Assembly: GCF_023913755.1 (NCBI RefSeq)
Contig: NZ_JAMXBJ010000024.1
Coordinates: 1 to 46,656 of the forward strand
DNA from: Pseudarthrobacter cellobiosi
GTDB taxonomy: Bacteria > Actinomycetota > Actinomycetes > Actinomycetales > Micrococcaceae
Direction: 5' to 3'
DNA: 46,656 nt
Positions 8,192 to 15,841 of the stretch are shown here, piece by piece. The position numbers and the translations under genes are program-made. The notes beneath the pieces were generated by a model, which did not search any database, was not told the origin of the DNA, and worked only from the letters and a program-made list of their open reading frames with translations. Position 1 is the stretch's first letter; the number at the start of each line of letters is the position of its first letter.

Positions 8192-8699
8192 GATCACGAC
8201 CCGCCCGCGCCGGACGGACCATCCGTAATTCCGGCAGCTCTTCCCACTCGGGTGGCAGCTGGCCGCGGGTGCCGTCAGGGCGAAAGCCGTGTTTGCGGTA
8301 GAAGGCGAACGCCCGGAGATTGTTCTCCAGCACCCAGAGATACGCCGGGCTCTCACCTATGGCCGCGCTCAGCAACGCGGCCCCCAGCCCGCTGCCGTGC
8401 GTCCGCCGGAGTGTGTACAGCGAATACAGTTCCAGCACCTCCGGGCCGTCCTCATCCCGTGCGGGACCCGAGTCGGCGAGACCCACAACTTCATGGTTGG
8501 CGTCCACGGCAATGATCCGCGGGTCGCTGCCGGCCAGGAATGGTCGACGGCGTTCCACCCGTTCGGGAATGCTGGCCCTCCGTGTGCGGAAGAACTCCGC
8601 TGACAGCCGGTCCCCATAGGTCTCCTCGTGGGCCAGGGTGTGCATGTGCACCACGGCTTCAGCGTCCTCGGGAGTGGCCTGCCTGATGAGAAAGTCCAT
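8166..8699 (-). CDS. GNAT family N-acetyltransferase
   Basis: A 177-residue acetyltransferase. It begins with the typical strand MDFLIRQATPEDAEAV, has LYSLYTLRRTHGSGLGAALL (the acetyl-CoA pyrophosphate loop R-x-x-G-x-G), and ends the fold with AFYRKHGFRPDGTRG. It resembles the intact GNAT gene at 317-823 in overall layout but differs in sequence. The 3' end overlaps the start of the membrane protein gene by 26 bases, so the two are one transcription unit. Substrate unknown. Confidence 0.9.
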   Translation of the reverse strand: MDFLIRQATPEDAEAVVHMHTLAHEETYGDRLSAEFFRTRRASIPERVERRRPFLAGSDPRIIAVDANHEVVGLADSGPARDEDGPEVLELYSLYTLRRTHGSGLGAALLSAAIGESPAYLWVLENNLRAFAFYRKHGFRPDGTRGQLPPEWEELPELRMVRPARAGRDHADRVIAG

Positions 8700-8712
8700 G
8701 GCCCCAGCCTAG

Positions 8713-9195
8713 CTACTTCACCCAGCCCGCATTCTGCAGCCAGCCTGCCAGAATGGGCAGCGCCACGGCACTGTCCATTGCACCCGGATGATTTAGGCCC
8801 GGCAGGACGCGGACGTCCCACCCGGCCTCGGTCAGGGCCGCTTGATGCCTCGCCAGGGGCTCCCCGGTGGACACCCGGACACCGCGCCAAACCGGCTTGT
8901 AGTCGATCTGGTCCTCGGCGTCGGCGAACGCGAGTTTGGGCAGGTCCCCCCGGAGCACTGCGGCGGAATCGTCAAAGTCCTGCAGCGCTTCGTACAGGGA
9001 GACGAACTGCTGCGTCTGCGCCTCGGTGGTCTGGACCGACACCGAATCCCAGTCCATGCGGTGCGCTTCGTAGTCCGCGACTATGACCCCGGTTGGTTGG
9101 TGCCAGCCCGTTGATGAGGTTTGGTCCCAGGTCCGGGTCCCCGCCCCACTGGCGCAGCGTCTCCGCTTCGGCCGTCGTGTGCAGCGCCAGGCTGA
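8713..9195 (-). pseudogene. Alpha/beta-hydrolase-like gene, frameshifted remnant
   Basis: The frame from 9057 to 8713 encodes a hydrolase-like C-terminus: LPKLAFADAEDQIDY (acid-residue strand), GVRVSTGEPLARHQ, AGWDVRVLPGLNH (base-residue strand) and a final VALPILAGWL helix. Upstream the same frame reads GVIVADYEAHRMDW, but the better coding frame before 9100 is shifted by one and reads ALHTTAEAETLRQW, then GPNLINGLAPT. The two frames join exactly where GGTT is duplicated in tandem at 9091-9098 (plus strand); removing one copy gives GLAPTGVIVADYEAH in one frame. The nucleophile region is absent and no start codon was found. Family call from motifs; the remnant could also be read as a short gene starting at 9057. 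Confidence 0.5.
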
Positions 9196-9207
9196 CCGAC
9201 GCCGGGC

Positions 9208-9561
9208 CTACTTGAGGATCTCGGCACGGCGCAGCCGGACGATGTCCTCCAGCACGTCGTTGGGGAGGGGATGCGCCGCCGTGAACCGGATGGTCCCTTT
9301 GGACAGGGAGTGCCCTTCAAGCCGGCCGGCGACGGCGTCAATCACCGCCGGGGAAAACGGGAAGACGGAGAGGTGCTTGGCTGCCCGAACGACGCCCACG
9401 AGTGGCTTTCCCTCAAATTTCAGGGCCGGCATCCCATAGCTCATCCCCTGCTCGGCCTCCGGCACAACGGCCCTTGCAATGTCGATCACATGTTGCAGGC
9501 AGCCGCCGTCCGGCTCAGGGAGATCGGCCAAGGAATCGTCAACGGAGCCCATGGCGCCCAT
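9208..9561 (-). CDS. DUF1801 / YdhG-like protein
   Basis: A 117-residue protein of the DUF1801 family, related to Bacillus iron chaperone Fra/YdhG. The family core is visible: MSYGMPALKFEGKPLVGV, then AAKHLSVFPFSPAVI and SLSKGTIRFTAAHPLP. The function of actinobacterial members is not established. Two starts are possible, at 9561 and at the fourth codon (MGSVDD). The gene's stop lies directly next to the frameshifted hydrolase remnant. Confidence 0.85.
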   Translation of the reverse strand: MGAMGSVDDSLADLPEPDGGCLQHVIDIARAVVPEAEQGMSYGMPALKFEGKPLVGVVRAAKHLSVFPFSPAVIDAVAGRLEGHSLSKGTIRFTAAHPLPNDVLEDIVRLRRAEILK

Positions 9562-9562
9562 T

Positions 9563-9602
9563 CTATTCCTGGGTGTGGCGCGCTATTCCTGAGTGTGGCG
9601 CG
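9563..9602. repeat. 20-bp tandem duplication
   Basis: CTATTCCTGGGTGTGGCGCG is followed directly by a second copy with one change (A for G at position 10). The pair lies immediately upstream of the DUF1801 start on the minus strand and could place duplicated promoter or leader sequence there. Confidence 0.9.
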
Positions 9603-9607
9603 CGAGA

Positions 9608-9638
9608 GGCCGCACCTGCCTTCGCGGCAAGTGCGGCC
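9608..9638. terminator. Hairpin downstream of the VOC gene
   Basis: GGCCGCAC (9608-9615) pairs with GTGCGGCC (9631-9638), and the inner TGCC/GGCA extends the stem around a TTCGC loop. It lies 30 bases after the stop of the minus-strand VOC gene and upstream of the DUF1801 gene. Confidence 0.65.
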
Positions 9639-9667
9639 CCTTCGTGCGCCAATCAGCCTGCGGGTGG

Positions 9668-10048
9668 CTACTTGCGCTGGGAGATGTTGAGAATGTTCCC
9701 TTCGCTGTCCAGGAACCAGGCGGACTTCCCCCAGTCGTTATCAGCAACGCCGTTCTCCGTCTTCAGGCCGGGGAAATCGTAGTCTTCAAAGACGACCCCG
9801 CGGCCCCGCAGTTCCTCCATCTCAGCTTCGAGGTTGTCCGTTTCCCAGCCCATCTGGGTGTTCTTGGCCGTCCCGGCATTCTCTGTCGGGTAAATCAGGA
9901 AACCCGTTCCGTTGCCGCCGCTGTAAAACAAGCTGTCGTCCTCCATGGAATCCGACGGTTCCAGGCCCAGCTTGTCCCGATAGAAATCCTTCGCCCTGTT
10001 GATGTCCTTCGCCGCGAGAACAGCCATGATGGTTCGATCCTTGAGCAT
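9668..10048 (-). CDS. VOC family (glyoxalase-like) protein
   Basis: A 126-residue protein with two vicinal-oxygen-chelate half-barrels: the first starts MAVLAAKDINRAKDFYRDKLGL and contains FYSGGNGTGFLIY, the second contains ELRGRGVVFEDYDFPG and KSAWFLDSEGNILNISQ. The metal positions do not show the usual HxE pattern of glyoxalase I, so it may bind a ligand or drug, as bleomycin-resistance-like members do. ATG 10048 has AAAGGAAAT upstream. The open frame continues further upstream without family similarity. Confidence 0.88.
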   Translation of the reverse strand: MLKDRTIMAVLAAKDINRAKDFYRDKLGLEPSDSMEDDSLFYSGGNGTGFLIYPTENAGTAKNTQMGWETDNLEAEMEELRGRGVVFEDYDFPGLKTENGVADNDWGKSAWFLDSEGNILNISQRK

Positions 10049-10387
10049 GATGATTTCCTTTGTGCCTTGCTTTCGCGTTGGTGGCGATGCTCTCCCCCGG
10101 TGGCGGATCCGGAACCCCGTCGTCCGGTGCCGCGTGGCCGCCCGTTGCGCCAAGTGCCGGAGCGGCCACCTGGGACTCTCCTGCGCCGCGCCAGCCATCA
10201 TCGGCGCGAGGGTCCCCGAAGCCTATGTGGCCATTATGGAACTGAAAGGGCACCCGAGGATATAGGGGATTTTCAACCGCTCCAGGCGGCCCTCAAAGAG
10301 GCCCCCACGGTGCCTTCGCGGATGCCCCCACGGATGCCGGGAACAACTGTGGATCTGGGGCCGCTTTTGTTGGCGCACACTTAGCTA
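10049..10387. other. Intergenic region with no gene seen
   Basis: These 339 bases separate the divergent VOC gene and carboxylate-amine ligase gene and must hold both promoters. Open frames here show no recognisable motifs. GCCCCCACGG occurs twice about 23 bases apart near 10300-10340. Nothing else was recognised. Confidence 0.6.
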
Positions 10388-11545
10388 GTGCGTACTTTTG
10401 GTGTTGAAGAAGAATTCCTGATCGTTGATCCCTCCAACGGCAGTCCCCTGCCTCTGGCAGCAGACCTGCTGCGCCTCCAGGACCCGGGCGAACCGGCGGA
10501 CCTTTCCACGCACCCGGTGCTCGCCGTCGAGCTTCACCAGGAACAGCTCGAAGTGATCACCCACCCGCACAGCACCCTGAGCGGACTCTCCGCCGAAATC
10601 CTGTCAGGCCGCGCCTACGCAGACTCGCTTGCCCGAAAAGCGGGCGCCAGGATCGCCGCGCTTGCCACGTCCCCTCTGGCGGTGACACCCCATTCCACCA
10701 GCAATCCCCGCTATGACGCGCTGCTGGAAAAGTTCGCCCTGACAGCCCGTGAGCAGCTGACCTGCGGATGCCACATCCATGTCTCCGTCGACTCCGATGA
10801 GGAAGGCGTCGCAATCCTGGACCGGATCCGGTCCTGGCTGCCGCCGCTGATGGCGTTGAGTTCCAATTCCCCGTTCTGGGACGGCGCTGACAGCGGCTAT
10901 GCGAGCTTCCGCACACAGGCCTGGAACCGGTGGTCCTCTGCCGGGCCGACGGAAATCTTCGGCTCGGCGCAGGCCTACCACCAGCGGGTGGCGGACCTGG
11001 CCGGCACTGGCGTAGTCAACAACCCTGATTTCGATGCCCGCCTCTCCGCCCGCCACCCCACCGTGGAGATCCGGGTATCCGACGTTTGCCTCGATCCCCG
11101 CGACACCGTCCTGATCGCCGCCCTAGTGCGGGGCCTGGTGGAGACCGCTGCCCGGGAATGGAAATCCGGCCAGGACCCGGACATGGTTCCGGCCATCATC
11201 CTGCGCCAGGGGGCCTGGCTGGCCAGCCGGTGGGGAATCCAGGGCGAGCTGCTCCACCCGCTGACCCACAAGCCGGAATCCGCGCGCAATGTCATCGCCG
11301 CGCTCCATAACCATGTCCGCGACGCCCTGGTCGAAGCGGGCGACGCTACCTACGTCGAGGCATCCCTGCACCGGATCTTCAGCAACGGAACCGGTGCCAG
11401 GCTGCAGCGCCAGGCCTACGCGCGCCACGGCAGGCTGGCTGACGTGGTGAGCGACGCCGTCGTCATTACCCACCAGGAGCCGGCTTTCTACGAGCCGAGC
11501 ACCTCGGATGACCTATCACTTTTGGTCCCCAACCCAGTGGTTTAG
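10388..11545 (+). CDS. Carboxylate-amine ligase of the GCS2/YbdK family
   Basis: A 385-residue ATP-dependent ligase of the glutamate-cysteine ligase type 2 family. The opening TFGVEEEFLIVDP is the family's signature, with Glu residues that bind metal-ATP; HQEQLEVITHPH, CGCHIHVSVDS and HPTVEIRVSDVC carry further conserved metal and substrate residues. YbdK shows weak glutamate-cysteine ligase activity; in actinobacteria, which use mycothiol or ergothioneine, the true substrate is uncertain. GTG 10388 is the only start that places the GVEEEF motif at the N-terminus. Confidence 0.92.
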   Translation: MRTFGVEEEFLIVDPSNGSPLPLAADLLRLQDPGEPADLSTHPVLAVELHQEQLEVITHPHSTLSGLSAEILSGRAYADSLARKAGARIAALATSPLAVTPHSTSNPRYDALLEKFALTAREQLTCGCHIHVSVDSDEEGVAILDRIRSWLPPLMALSSNSPFWDGADSGYASFRTQAWNRWSSAGPTEIFGSAQAYHQRVADLAGTGVVNNPDFDARLSARHPTVEIRVSDVCLDPRDTVLIAALVRGLVETAAREWKSGQDPDMVPAIILRQGAWLASRWGIQGELLHPLTHKPESARNVIAALHNHVRDALVEAGDATYVEASLHRIFSNGTGARLQRQAYARHGRLADVVSDAVVITHQEPAFYEPSTSDDLSLLVPNPVV

Positions 11546-11589
11546 CCACCAAACCTGATAGAGCAAACCCGCGCGCTTTGGTCTCGCGT

Positions 11590-11683
11590 CGGATTCTGCT
11601 CAATCATCAACTTCCACCCTGCCGGGAGGGCTGGATTTCCGGGGCGGCCCGCATGCCGCCGTCGAACGATTGAGCAGAATCCG
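11590..11683. repeat. Long-spaced 16-bp inverted repeat
   Basis: CGGATTCTGCTCAATC at 11590-11605 is the exact reverse complement of 11668-11683; the spacer is 62 bases. The pair lies between the ligase gene and the small membrane protein gene, with the right arm about 40 bases upstream of the latter's start. It could fold as a large hairpin or mark paired operators or the ends of a small element. Confidence 0.85.
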
Positions 11684-11723
11684 TCGGCCGCAAGTGGGCC
11701 GGGAACCGCGGGATAATGGAAGC

Positions 11724-12041
11724 ATGAGCAATCAGGACCCGGATCCCTGGGCGGAATTCGACAGGCTCAAGCCCGCAGTCCCGGACCGTGTGGCCGGCTA
11801 TCCCGGCGGCGAACCGGTGGGCTTTGGCTTCCGGACGGGTGTGCGCAGCGCCAAAGTGGCCCTCGGCTTCGCCGTGTACGCGCTGGCGCTCGGCACCACC
11901 CTGGTCCTGACCGGCGCAGTGGTCTTCATGGCCCAGGGGCAGTGGCTGCTGCTCGGGCTGATGGTCCTGATCGAGGCCGTCTTTGTCTATGGATTCATCC
12001 GGCTGGCACGCCAGGCGCGCAACCGCCGCGTCTCCGGCTAG
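11724..12041 (+). CDS. Small two-TM membrane protein
   Basis: A 105-residue protein with a polar N-terminus (MSNQDPDPWAEFDRLKP), then two hydrophobic helices (ALGFAVYALALGTTLVLTGAVV region and WLLLGLMVLIEAVFVYGF) and a basic C-terminal tail. I recognise no family. ATG 11724 has GGAA just upstream and begins the polar segment; the longer frame from 11670 runs through the inverted repeat and is unlikely. Confidence 0.7.
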   Translation: MSNQDPDPWAEFDRLKPAVPDRVAGYPGGEPVGFGFRTGVRSAKVALGFAVYALALGTTLVLTGAVVFMAQGQWLLLGLMVLIEAVFVYGFIRLARQARNRRVSG

Positions 12042-12051
12042 TTGCCACACA

Positions 12052-12083
12052 GGCCAGGCGGGCTTCTGGCCAGGCGGGCCTCT
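12052..12083. repeat. 16-bp tandem duplication
   Basis: GGCCAGGCGGGCTTCT is followed by a second copy with one change (C for T), and a partial third copy GGCCGGGCA follows. It fills the gap between the convergent small membrane protein and GerW-like genes. Confidence 0.85.
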
Positions 12084-12098
12084 GGCCGGGCAGTACGG

Positions 12099-12422
12099 CT
12101 AGGACCGCGAGGCGCGGATGGCCCGGCCCGCAGCGGCGCCGGCAGCCAGGATCACCGGGACCAGGCACATCAGGGTGACCACGGTGTTGGGACGGAACGC
12201 CGCGCGGCCGCCGACGGTCCGGTATACCCCCAGCGGCAGCACCATCCCGCCGCCACCCCCGCCGGAGGCACCGTCACCGGCTTCGCCGCCTCCCCCGAAC
12301 CCGAACGACACCAGGGCGACCGGGATGATCTCTTCCCCGCCCACCTGGACGGCCGGGCCATAAGCCTTCGTGGCGCCAATGTTTTTGAAGGTGTCCACAA
12401 AGGACGAAAAGGAATCAGACAT
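12099..12422 (-). CDS. GerW/YtfJ-like protein with C-terminal membrane helix
   Basis: A 107-residue protein. Residues 10-75 follow the GerW/YtfJ pattern: a short helix (FVDTFKNIGATKAYG), VQVGGEEIIPVALVSFGFGGG, a glycine-rich linker, and MVLPLGVYRTVGG. A hydrophobic helix near residues 78-98 and a basic tail end the protein. YtfJ is a spore-germination protein in Bacillus, but relatives are common in non-sporulating actinobacteria with unknown roles. The start at 12422 has GGTGAAG upstream. The long open frame upstream is a shadow of the DinB gene. Confidence 0.75.
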   Translation of the reverse strand: MSDSFSSFVDTFKNIGATKAYGPAVQVGGEEIIPVALVSFGFGGGGEAGDGASGGGGGGMVLPLGVYRTVGGRAAFRPNTVVTLMCLVPVILAAGAAAGRAIRASRS

Positions 12423-12534
12423 GACTTCACCATAGGCGCGCGGCGCGGCGATCACCACGGGTGAGCGGCCGACGCCGGGCCTTCCCCAGCGAGCCGAGCA
12501 TAGCCCCGCGACCCCTGCCTGCAATACTTCGGGG

Positions 12535-13032
12535 ATGTCTGCTCCTTCAGCCGCGTTCGCCGAGAACGCCATCTGCCAGCCCGCGCGCGCCCAGTTCGAG
12601 GCCTTCATCGATGACCACCGGAACATGCTCAGCGCCTGCCTGAACGGCCTCACCGAGGAGCAGGCGCGCCGGTCGCTGGTGGCATCCCGCACCACACTGC
12701 TGGGCCTGGTGAAGCACGCGGCGTTCGTGGAGAAGGTCTGGTTCGACGAGGCCATCACGTGCCGGCGGCGCACCGAGATCGGCATTCCGGCAACACCCGA
12801 CGAGTCGTTCATCCTCACGGCCCAGGACACCATCGCCAGCGTCCGGCGGGCGCACCGGGAGGCTTGCGAGGCATCGCGCCAGGCGACGTCGTTGTTGGAG
12901 TTCGACGACGTGCTCCCCGGCAACCGCCGCGGCCCGCTCCCGCTGCACTGGGTATACCTGCACGTGCTGCGGGAGTTCGCCCAGCATTGCGGGCACGCCG
13001 ATATTCTGCGCGAGCAGATCCTCAACGGCTGA
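12535..13032 (+). CDS. DinB/DUF664 family protein
   Basis: A 165-residue four-helix-bundle protein. The metal-binding His triad is present: His61 in LGLVKHAAFVEKVW, and His151 and His154 in REFAQHCGHADILREQ. The family includes mycothiol- and bacillithiol-dependent S-transferases and maleylpyruvate isomerases; in this background a mycothiol-dependent role is possible but unproved. The gene is divergent from the GerW-like gene and ends at a hairpin. Confidence 0.88.
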   Translation: MSAPSAAFAENAICQPARAQFEAFIDDHRNMLSACLNGLTEEQARRSLVASRTTLLGLVKHAAFVEKVWFDEAITCRRRTEIGIPATPDESFILTAQDTIASVRRAHREACEASRQATSLLEFDDVLPGNRRGPLPLHWVYLHVLREFAQHCGHADILREQILNG

Positions 13033-13056
13033 CGCCGGGCAAGCGCCGGCGTCAGC
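13028..13056. terminator. Terminator-like hairpin after the DinB gene
   Basis: GCTGACGCCGG (13028-13038) pairs perfectly with CCGGCGTCAGC (13046-13056) around a 7-base loop. The left arm contains the DinB stop codon. The convergent SRPBCC gene ends ten bases further on, so the hairpin may serve both. Confidence 0.75.
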
Positions 13057-13065
13057 AGCGCCGGG

Positions 13066-13533
13066 TCAGGCCTTGTTGGCCGTCGCGGCGGCCGAGAGCG
13101 CAGCCAGCCCGCGCTCGAAGTCGCCGCCGACCATCTTGTCCATGTTCACGATCATGGCAAAAATCTTCGCGAGCCCCTTGTTCTCGCCGGTCATCCGCCA
13201 CGTGACCTGGGTTCCGCCGTCGGCCGGGGTAAACGTGAAAGTGGTGGGGTTCACAGCCTTGAACGGCTTGGTGAACTCAAGCCGGACCTTGATACTCCGG
13301 GGAAAGTCGGACTCGACAATTTCCATGGTTCCGCTGCCTGCTTTGCGGTTGCCACTCCATGCATACTTGGCCCCCACACCGGCGTCGTTGCCCGAATACG
13401 AGCGGTTCAATTTCGGGTCCACGTTCTCCCAAGGCGACCATTTGGTCCACTCAAGGAAGCCGTTGACCAGCGGAAAGACGTCTTCTGCGGGGGCGGGAAT
13501 AACGGCGCTGCGAGTGACTTCGTAAGATGACAT
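13066..13533 (-). CDS. SRPBCC (polyketide cyclase/START-like) protein
   Basis: A 155-residue ligand-binding helix-grip protein. It begins VTRSAVIPAPAEDVFPLVN, followed by FLEWTKWSPWE, KYAWSGNRKAGSGTMEI, and TFTFTPADGGTQVTWRMTGE, then the long closing helix (FERGLAALSAAA). This is the order of the SRPBCC family, whose members bind hydrophobic ligands. No specific ligand can be inferred. It ends convergently with the DinB gene. Confidence 0.88.
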   Translation of the reverse strand: MSSYEVTRSAVIPAPAEDVFPLVNGFLEWTKWSPWENVDPKLNRSYSGNDAGVGAKYAWSGNRKAGSGTMEIVESDFPRSIKVRLEFTKPFKAVNPTTFTFTPADGGTQVTWRMTGENKGLAKIFAMIVNMDKMVGGDFERGLAALSAAATANKA

Positions 13534-13677
13534 GCCGCAATCATAGGCGGATGGAGCCGAGATTCAGCGGGTCTTGCACGCGGCGTTCACCAAGTGTTCC
13601 GGAACCCGAAACTTGGCTCGCCTACAGTCGCAGGATCGACGGCCGGAAGTACGGCCGCATCAGCGAAAGAGGCAACG

Positions 13678-14862
13678 ATGACCACCGGAATCCACCAGCC
13701 CAACATCAGCCGACGGGCAGCGCTGGCTGCCGCTGGGACGCTTGGCGCGCTGGGACTGACAGTGGCCGCAGCAACCGGCAGCTACGCGGCGCCGGGGGCG
13801 AAGGCACCCAAGCCCGCACTTGCCTTCCGCCCAGACGGCGGCTTCAAAGTGATCCAGTTCAACGACACCCAGGACGACGAGCAAACGGACCGCCGCACGA
13901 TCGAGCTCATGGACAAGACCCTGGACGCGGAGAAGCCGGACTTCGTGGTGATCAACGGCGATGTGATCAATGGCGGCTGCGACTCTGAGCTGGAGGTCAA
14001 GCAGGCACTCAACCACGTGGTCCAGCCCATGGAGCGCCGGCAGATCCCGTGGGCCGTCACGTTCGGCAACCACGACGAGGATTCCGTGGCACGGACGGGC
14101 ATGACCGAGGCCAAAATGCTGCAGTTCCTGCAGACCTACGAATTCAACATGAACGGCGACTCCACGCCGGGGCTCACCGGGACGTCGAACTCGATGCTGC
14201 TCGTGCAGTCGGCCAAGTCCAAGGAGCCGGCCTTCGGCCTGTGGCTCATCGACACCGGCCGATATGCCCCGGACGCCATCAATGGACAGGACTTCGAAGG
14301 CTACCCCGACTGGGACTGGGTACGCATGGACCAGGTCACCTGGTACCGCAACCTGTCCATCGCCACCGAGCAGAAGTACGGCAAGAAGGTCCCCTCCCTG
14401 ATGTGGGGCCACATTGCGCTCCACGAGCACCGCAACATGTGGTTCGCCAGCCTCGACTCGCGGACGGACGCCGATCACACCCGGGCCCTCACGAAGCACA
14501 ACATCGTCGGCGAGCGGAACGAGGACGAGTGCCCGGGCCCCATCAACTCCGGCCTGTTCAGCGCCTTCCTGGAGCGCGGGGATGTGCTCGGCTACTTTGT
14601 GGGCCACGATCACGTCAATACCTACGTGGGCAACTACTACGGGGTGCAGCTCGGCTACGCCCCCGGAACCGGATTCGGCGCCTATGGGCTCCCCGGCGCT
14701 GAACGGAACCGCCTGCGCGGCGCCCGGGTCTTTGAGCTGGATGAGAACCACCCCGGAATCTACAAGGACACCCGGCTGGTCTTCGCCAAGGACATGGGCA
14801 TAGACCTAACGGCCAACGACCAGCCGATCGTTCCGCAGCCGCTGGATCCGGCCCAGGTCTAG
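13678..14862 (+). CDS. Tat-exported metallophosphoesterase
   Basis: A 394-residue calcineurin-like phosphoesterase carried out by the Tat system. The signal is NISRRAALAAAG followed by a hydrophobic stretch and cleavage near SYAAPG. Metal-binding motifs are in order: FNDTQD, INGDVING, FGNHDE, WGHIALHEH and GHDHVN, matching the five-motif dinuclear centre. It resembles the purple-acid-phosphatase-like / DR1281-like exported phosphoesterases, probably acting on organic phosphates outside the membrane. ATG 13678 has GAGG upstream and starts the signal peptide; the longer frame has none. Confidence 0.9.
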   Translation: MTTGIHQPNISRRAALAAAGTLGALGLTVAAATGSYAAPGAKAPKPALAFRPDGGFKVIQFNDTQDDEQTDRRTIELMDKTLDAEKPDFVVINGDVINGGCDSELEVKQALNHVVQPMERRQIPWAVTFGNHDEDSVARTGMTEAKMLQFLQTYEFNMNGDSTPGLTGTSNSMLLVQSAKSKEPAFGLWLIDTGRYAPDAINGQDFEGYPDWDWVRMDQVTWYRNLSIATEQKYGKKVPSLMWGHIALHEHRNMWFASLDSRTDADHTRALTKHNIVGERNEDECPGPINSGLFSAFLERGDVLGYFVGHDHVNTYVGNYYGVQLGYAPGTGFGAYGLPGAERNRLRGARVFELDENHPGIYKDTRLVFAKDMGIDLTANDQPIVPQPLDPAQV

Positions 14863-14940
14863 GGACGCTACCATCGGCCAAGACTAGGTTGCCGCTCCGT
14901 GTGGCTCCGGCGGGACTGGCGGGCGAGGGGGTGGGGCGGG

Positions 14941-15156
14941 CTATCCGGCTGTTGGCCGGTTCCTGCTGTCCCATCCCCTGTGCCGCAGGTTGCGGGTGGC
15001 CATCAGCGTGGCGCCGATGAACAGCACGCCCAGGACCACGGTGGCGACGCCCACGTAGAACCATCCACCCTGGCCGAAGATCATCAGCGCGACGCCCAGC
15101 AGGCACAGGCCTTTAGCGGTGATATCCAAGTACAGCTGCACCTTTGGCGAGTCCAT
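14941..15156 (-). CDS. Small two-TM membrane protein
   Basis: A 71-residue protein. MDSPKVQLYLDITAKG is followed by two hydrophobic helices (LCLLGVALMIFGQGG and FYVGVATVVLGVLFIGATLM) and a basic tail. ATG 15156 has a good GGAGGT ribosome-binding site. I recognise no family. It lies convergent with the phosphoesterase and at the edge of a decay zone. Confidence 0.65.
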   Translation of the reverse strand: MDSPKVQLYLDITAKGLCLLGVALMIFGQGGWFYVGVATVVLGVLFIGATLMATRNLRHRGWDSRNRPTAG

Positions 15157-15203
15157 ACCTCCACGATAAGCCCGGCGGCGGCATTGCAACCCGTGTGCTT
15201 TTC

Positions 15204-15446
15204 TTAGTCCGCCCGTTCGGAGCTACTGGTCAGGCGGACAGCGGCCAGGCCCGCGGCCGCAGCCCAGGCCTGCGGCGAACCTGCGTGATGGTACCTAACC
15301 GGCACAGGGAAATCCGCCCGCGAGAAACCGCCGAACAGTTCCGGCAGGCTGTTGCCGAAGTGCGCGGCAGCCTCCCGGATCCCCGCTGCCACGGTCCGTG
15401 CCTGGTCGGTCAGCCCGTAGGCTGCCATTCCCTCCGCGGCCAGCAT
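15204..15446 (-). pseudogene. Glycogen-debranching-type amylo-alpha-1,6-glucosidase, C-terminal remnant
   Basis: The frame reads AAEGMAAYGLTDQARTVAAG, then REAAAHFGNSLPELFGGFSR, DFPVPVRYHHAGSPQAWAA and a closing helix. This is the C-terminal (alpha/alpha)6-barrel end of the amylo-alpha-1,6-glucosidase/MGH1 family, where LPELFxGF and PVPYPxxxSPQAW are conserved; the known family is about 700 residues, here about 75 remain. Upstream of about 15446 the frame no longer fits the family, and no full gene is in the window. The plus-strand frame on top of it is a shadow. I call it a truncated relic. Confidence 0.6.
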
Positions 15447-15636
15447 GCATCGGCGGCATCCGCGAAACGCTGTACCCCATGTCGCTTTCCCGGGCCACGC
15501 GTCACCTTGACGTCCGGCTTGCAGCCCTGGGCGAGGACGCTGGAATCCGCGGGATGTCTTCCCTGTTGGTGAACCAAGTATTCTCTGCTTCCGCGGTCAA
15601 CGCCCGGCTCGGCTGAGCGCAGCCGGCAACTGACCG

Positions 15637-15764
15637 CTACGCCTGGGCGGCGCCTGAAGCCAGGACCGCCTTCAGGAATTCCAGGTGCGCCGGCGCGGTG
15701 GCCTGCCGGTCAGCACTTCGAAGCGCTGGCGCTCCGGGTTGTGGCGGATGGTGACATCGTGCAC
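15637..15764 (-). pseudogene. Fused remnants of a GNAT-like gene and an unknown gene
   Basis: A GTG at 15764 with a good GAGGAG ribosome-binding site begins VHDVTIRHNPERQRFEVLTG, which is the N-terminus of a small GNAT/YjdJ-like acetyltransferase. After about 20 codons it breaks off and the frame ends at 15672. From there a different frame, shifted by one, continues as RQATAPAHLEFLKAVLASG and stops at 15637-15639; it looks like the C-terminus of another protein that I cannot place. An internal deletion joining two genes, with loss of frame, is the simplest reading. Confidence 0.5.
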
Positions 15765-15841
15765 AGGAACTCCTCGGTTCGGCTTCCGGTACAGCCTAAC
15801 CTCGGTACCCCCGTCTTATTTCGTCGCCGGCTTTCCGCCGG

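Noticed and set aside
13660..14751. 363-codon minus frame over the metallophosphoesterase
   Set aside because: Antisense to a gene with five metal motifs and a Tat signal; composition is a shadow.
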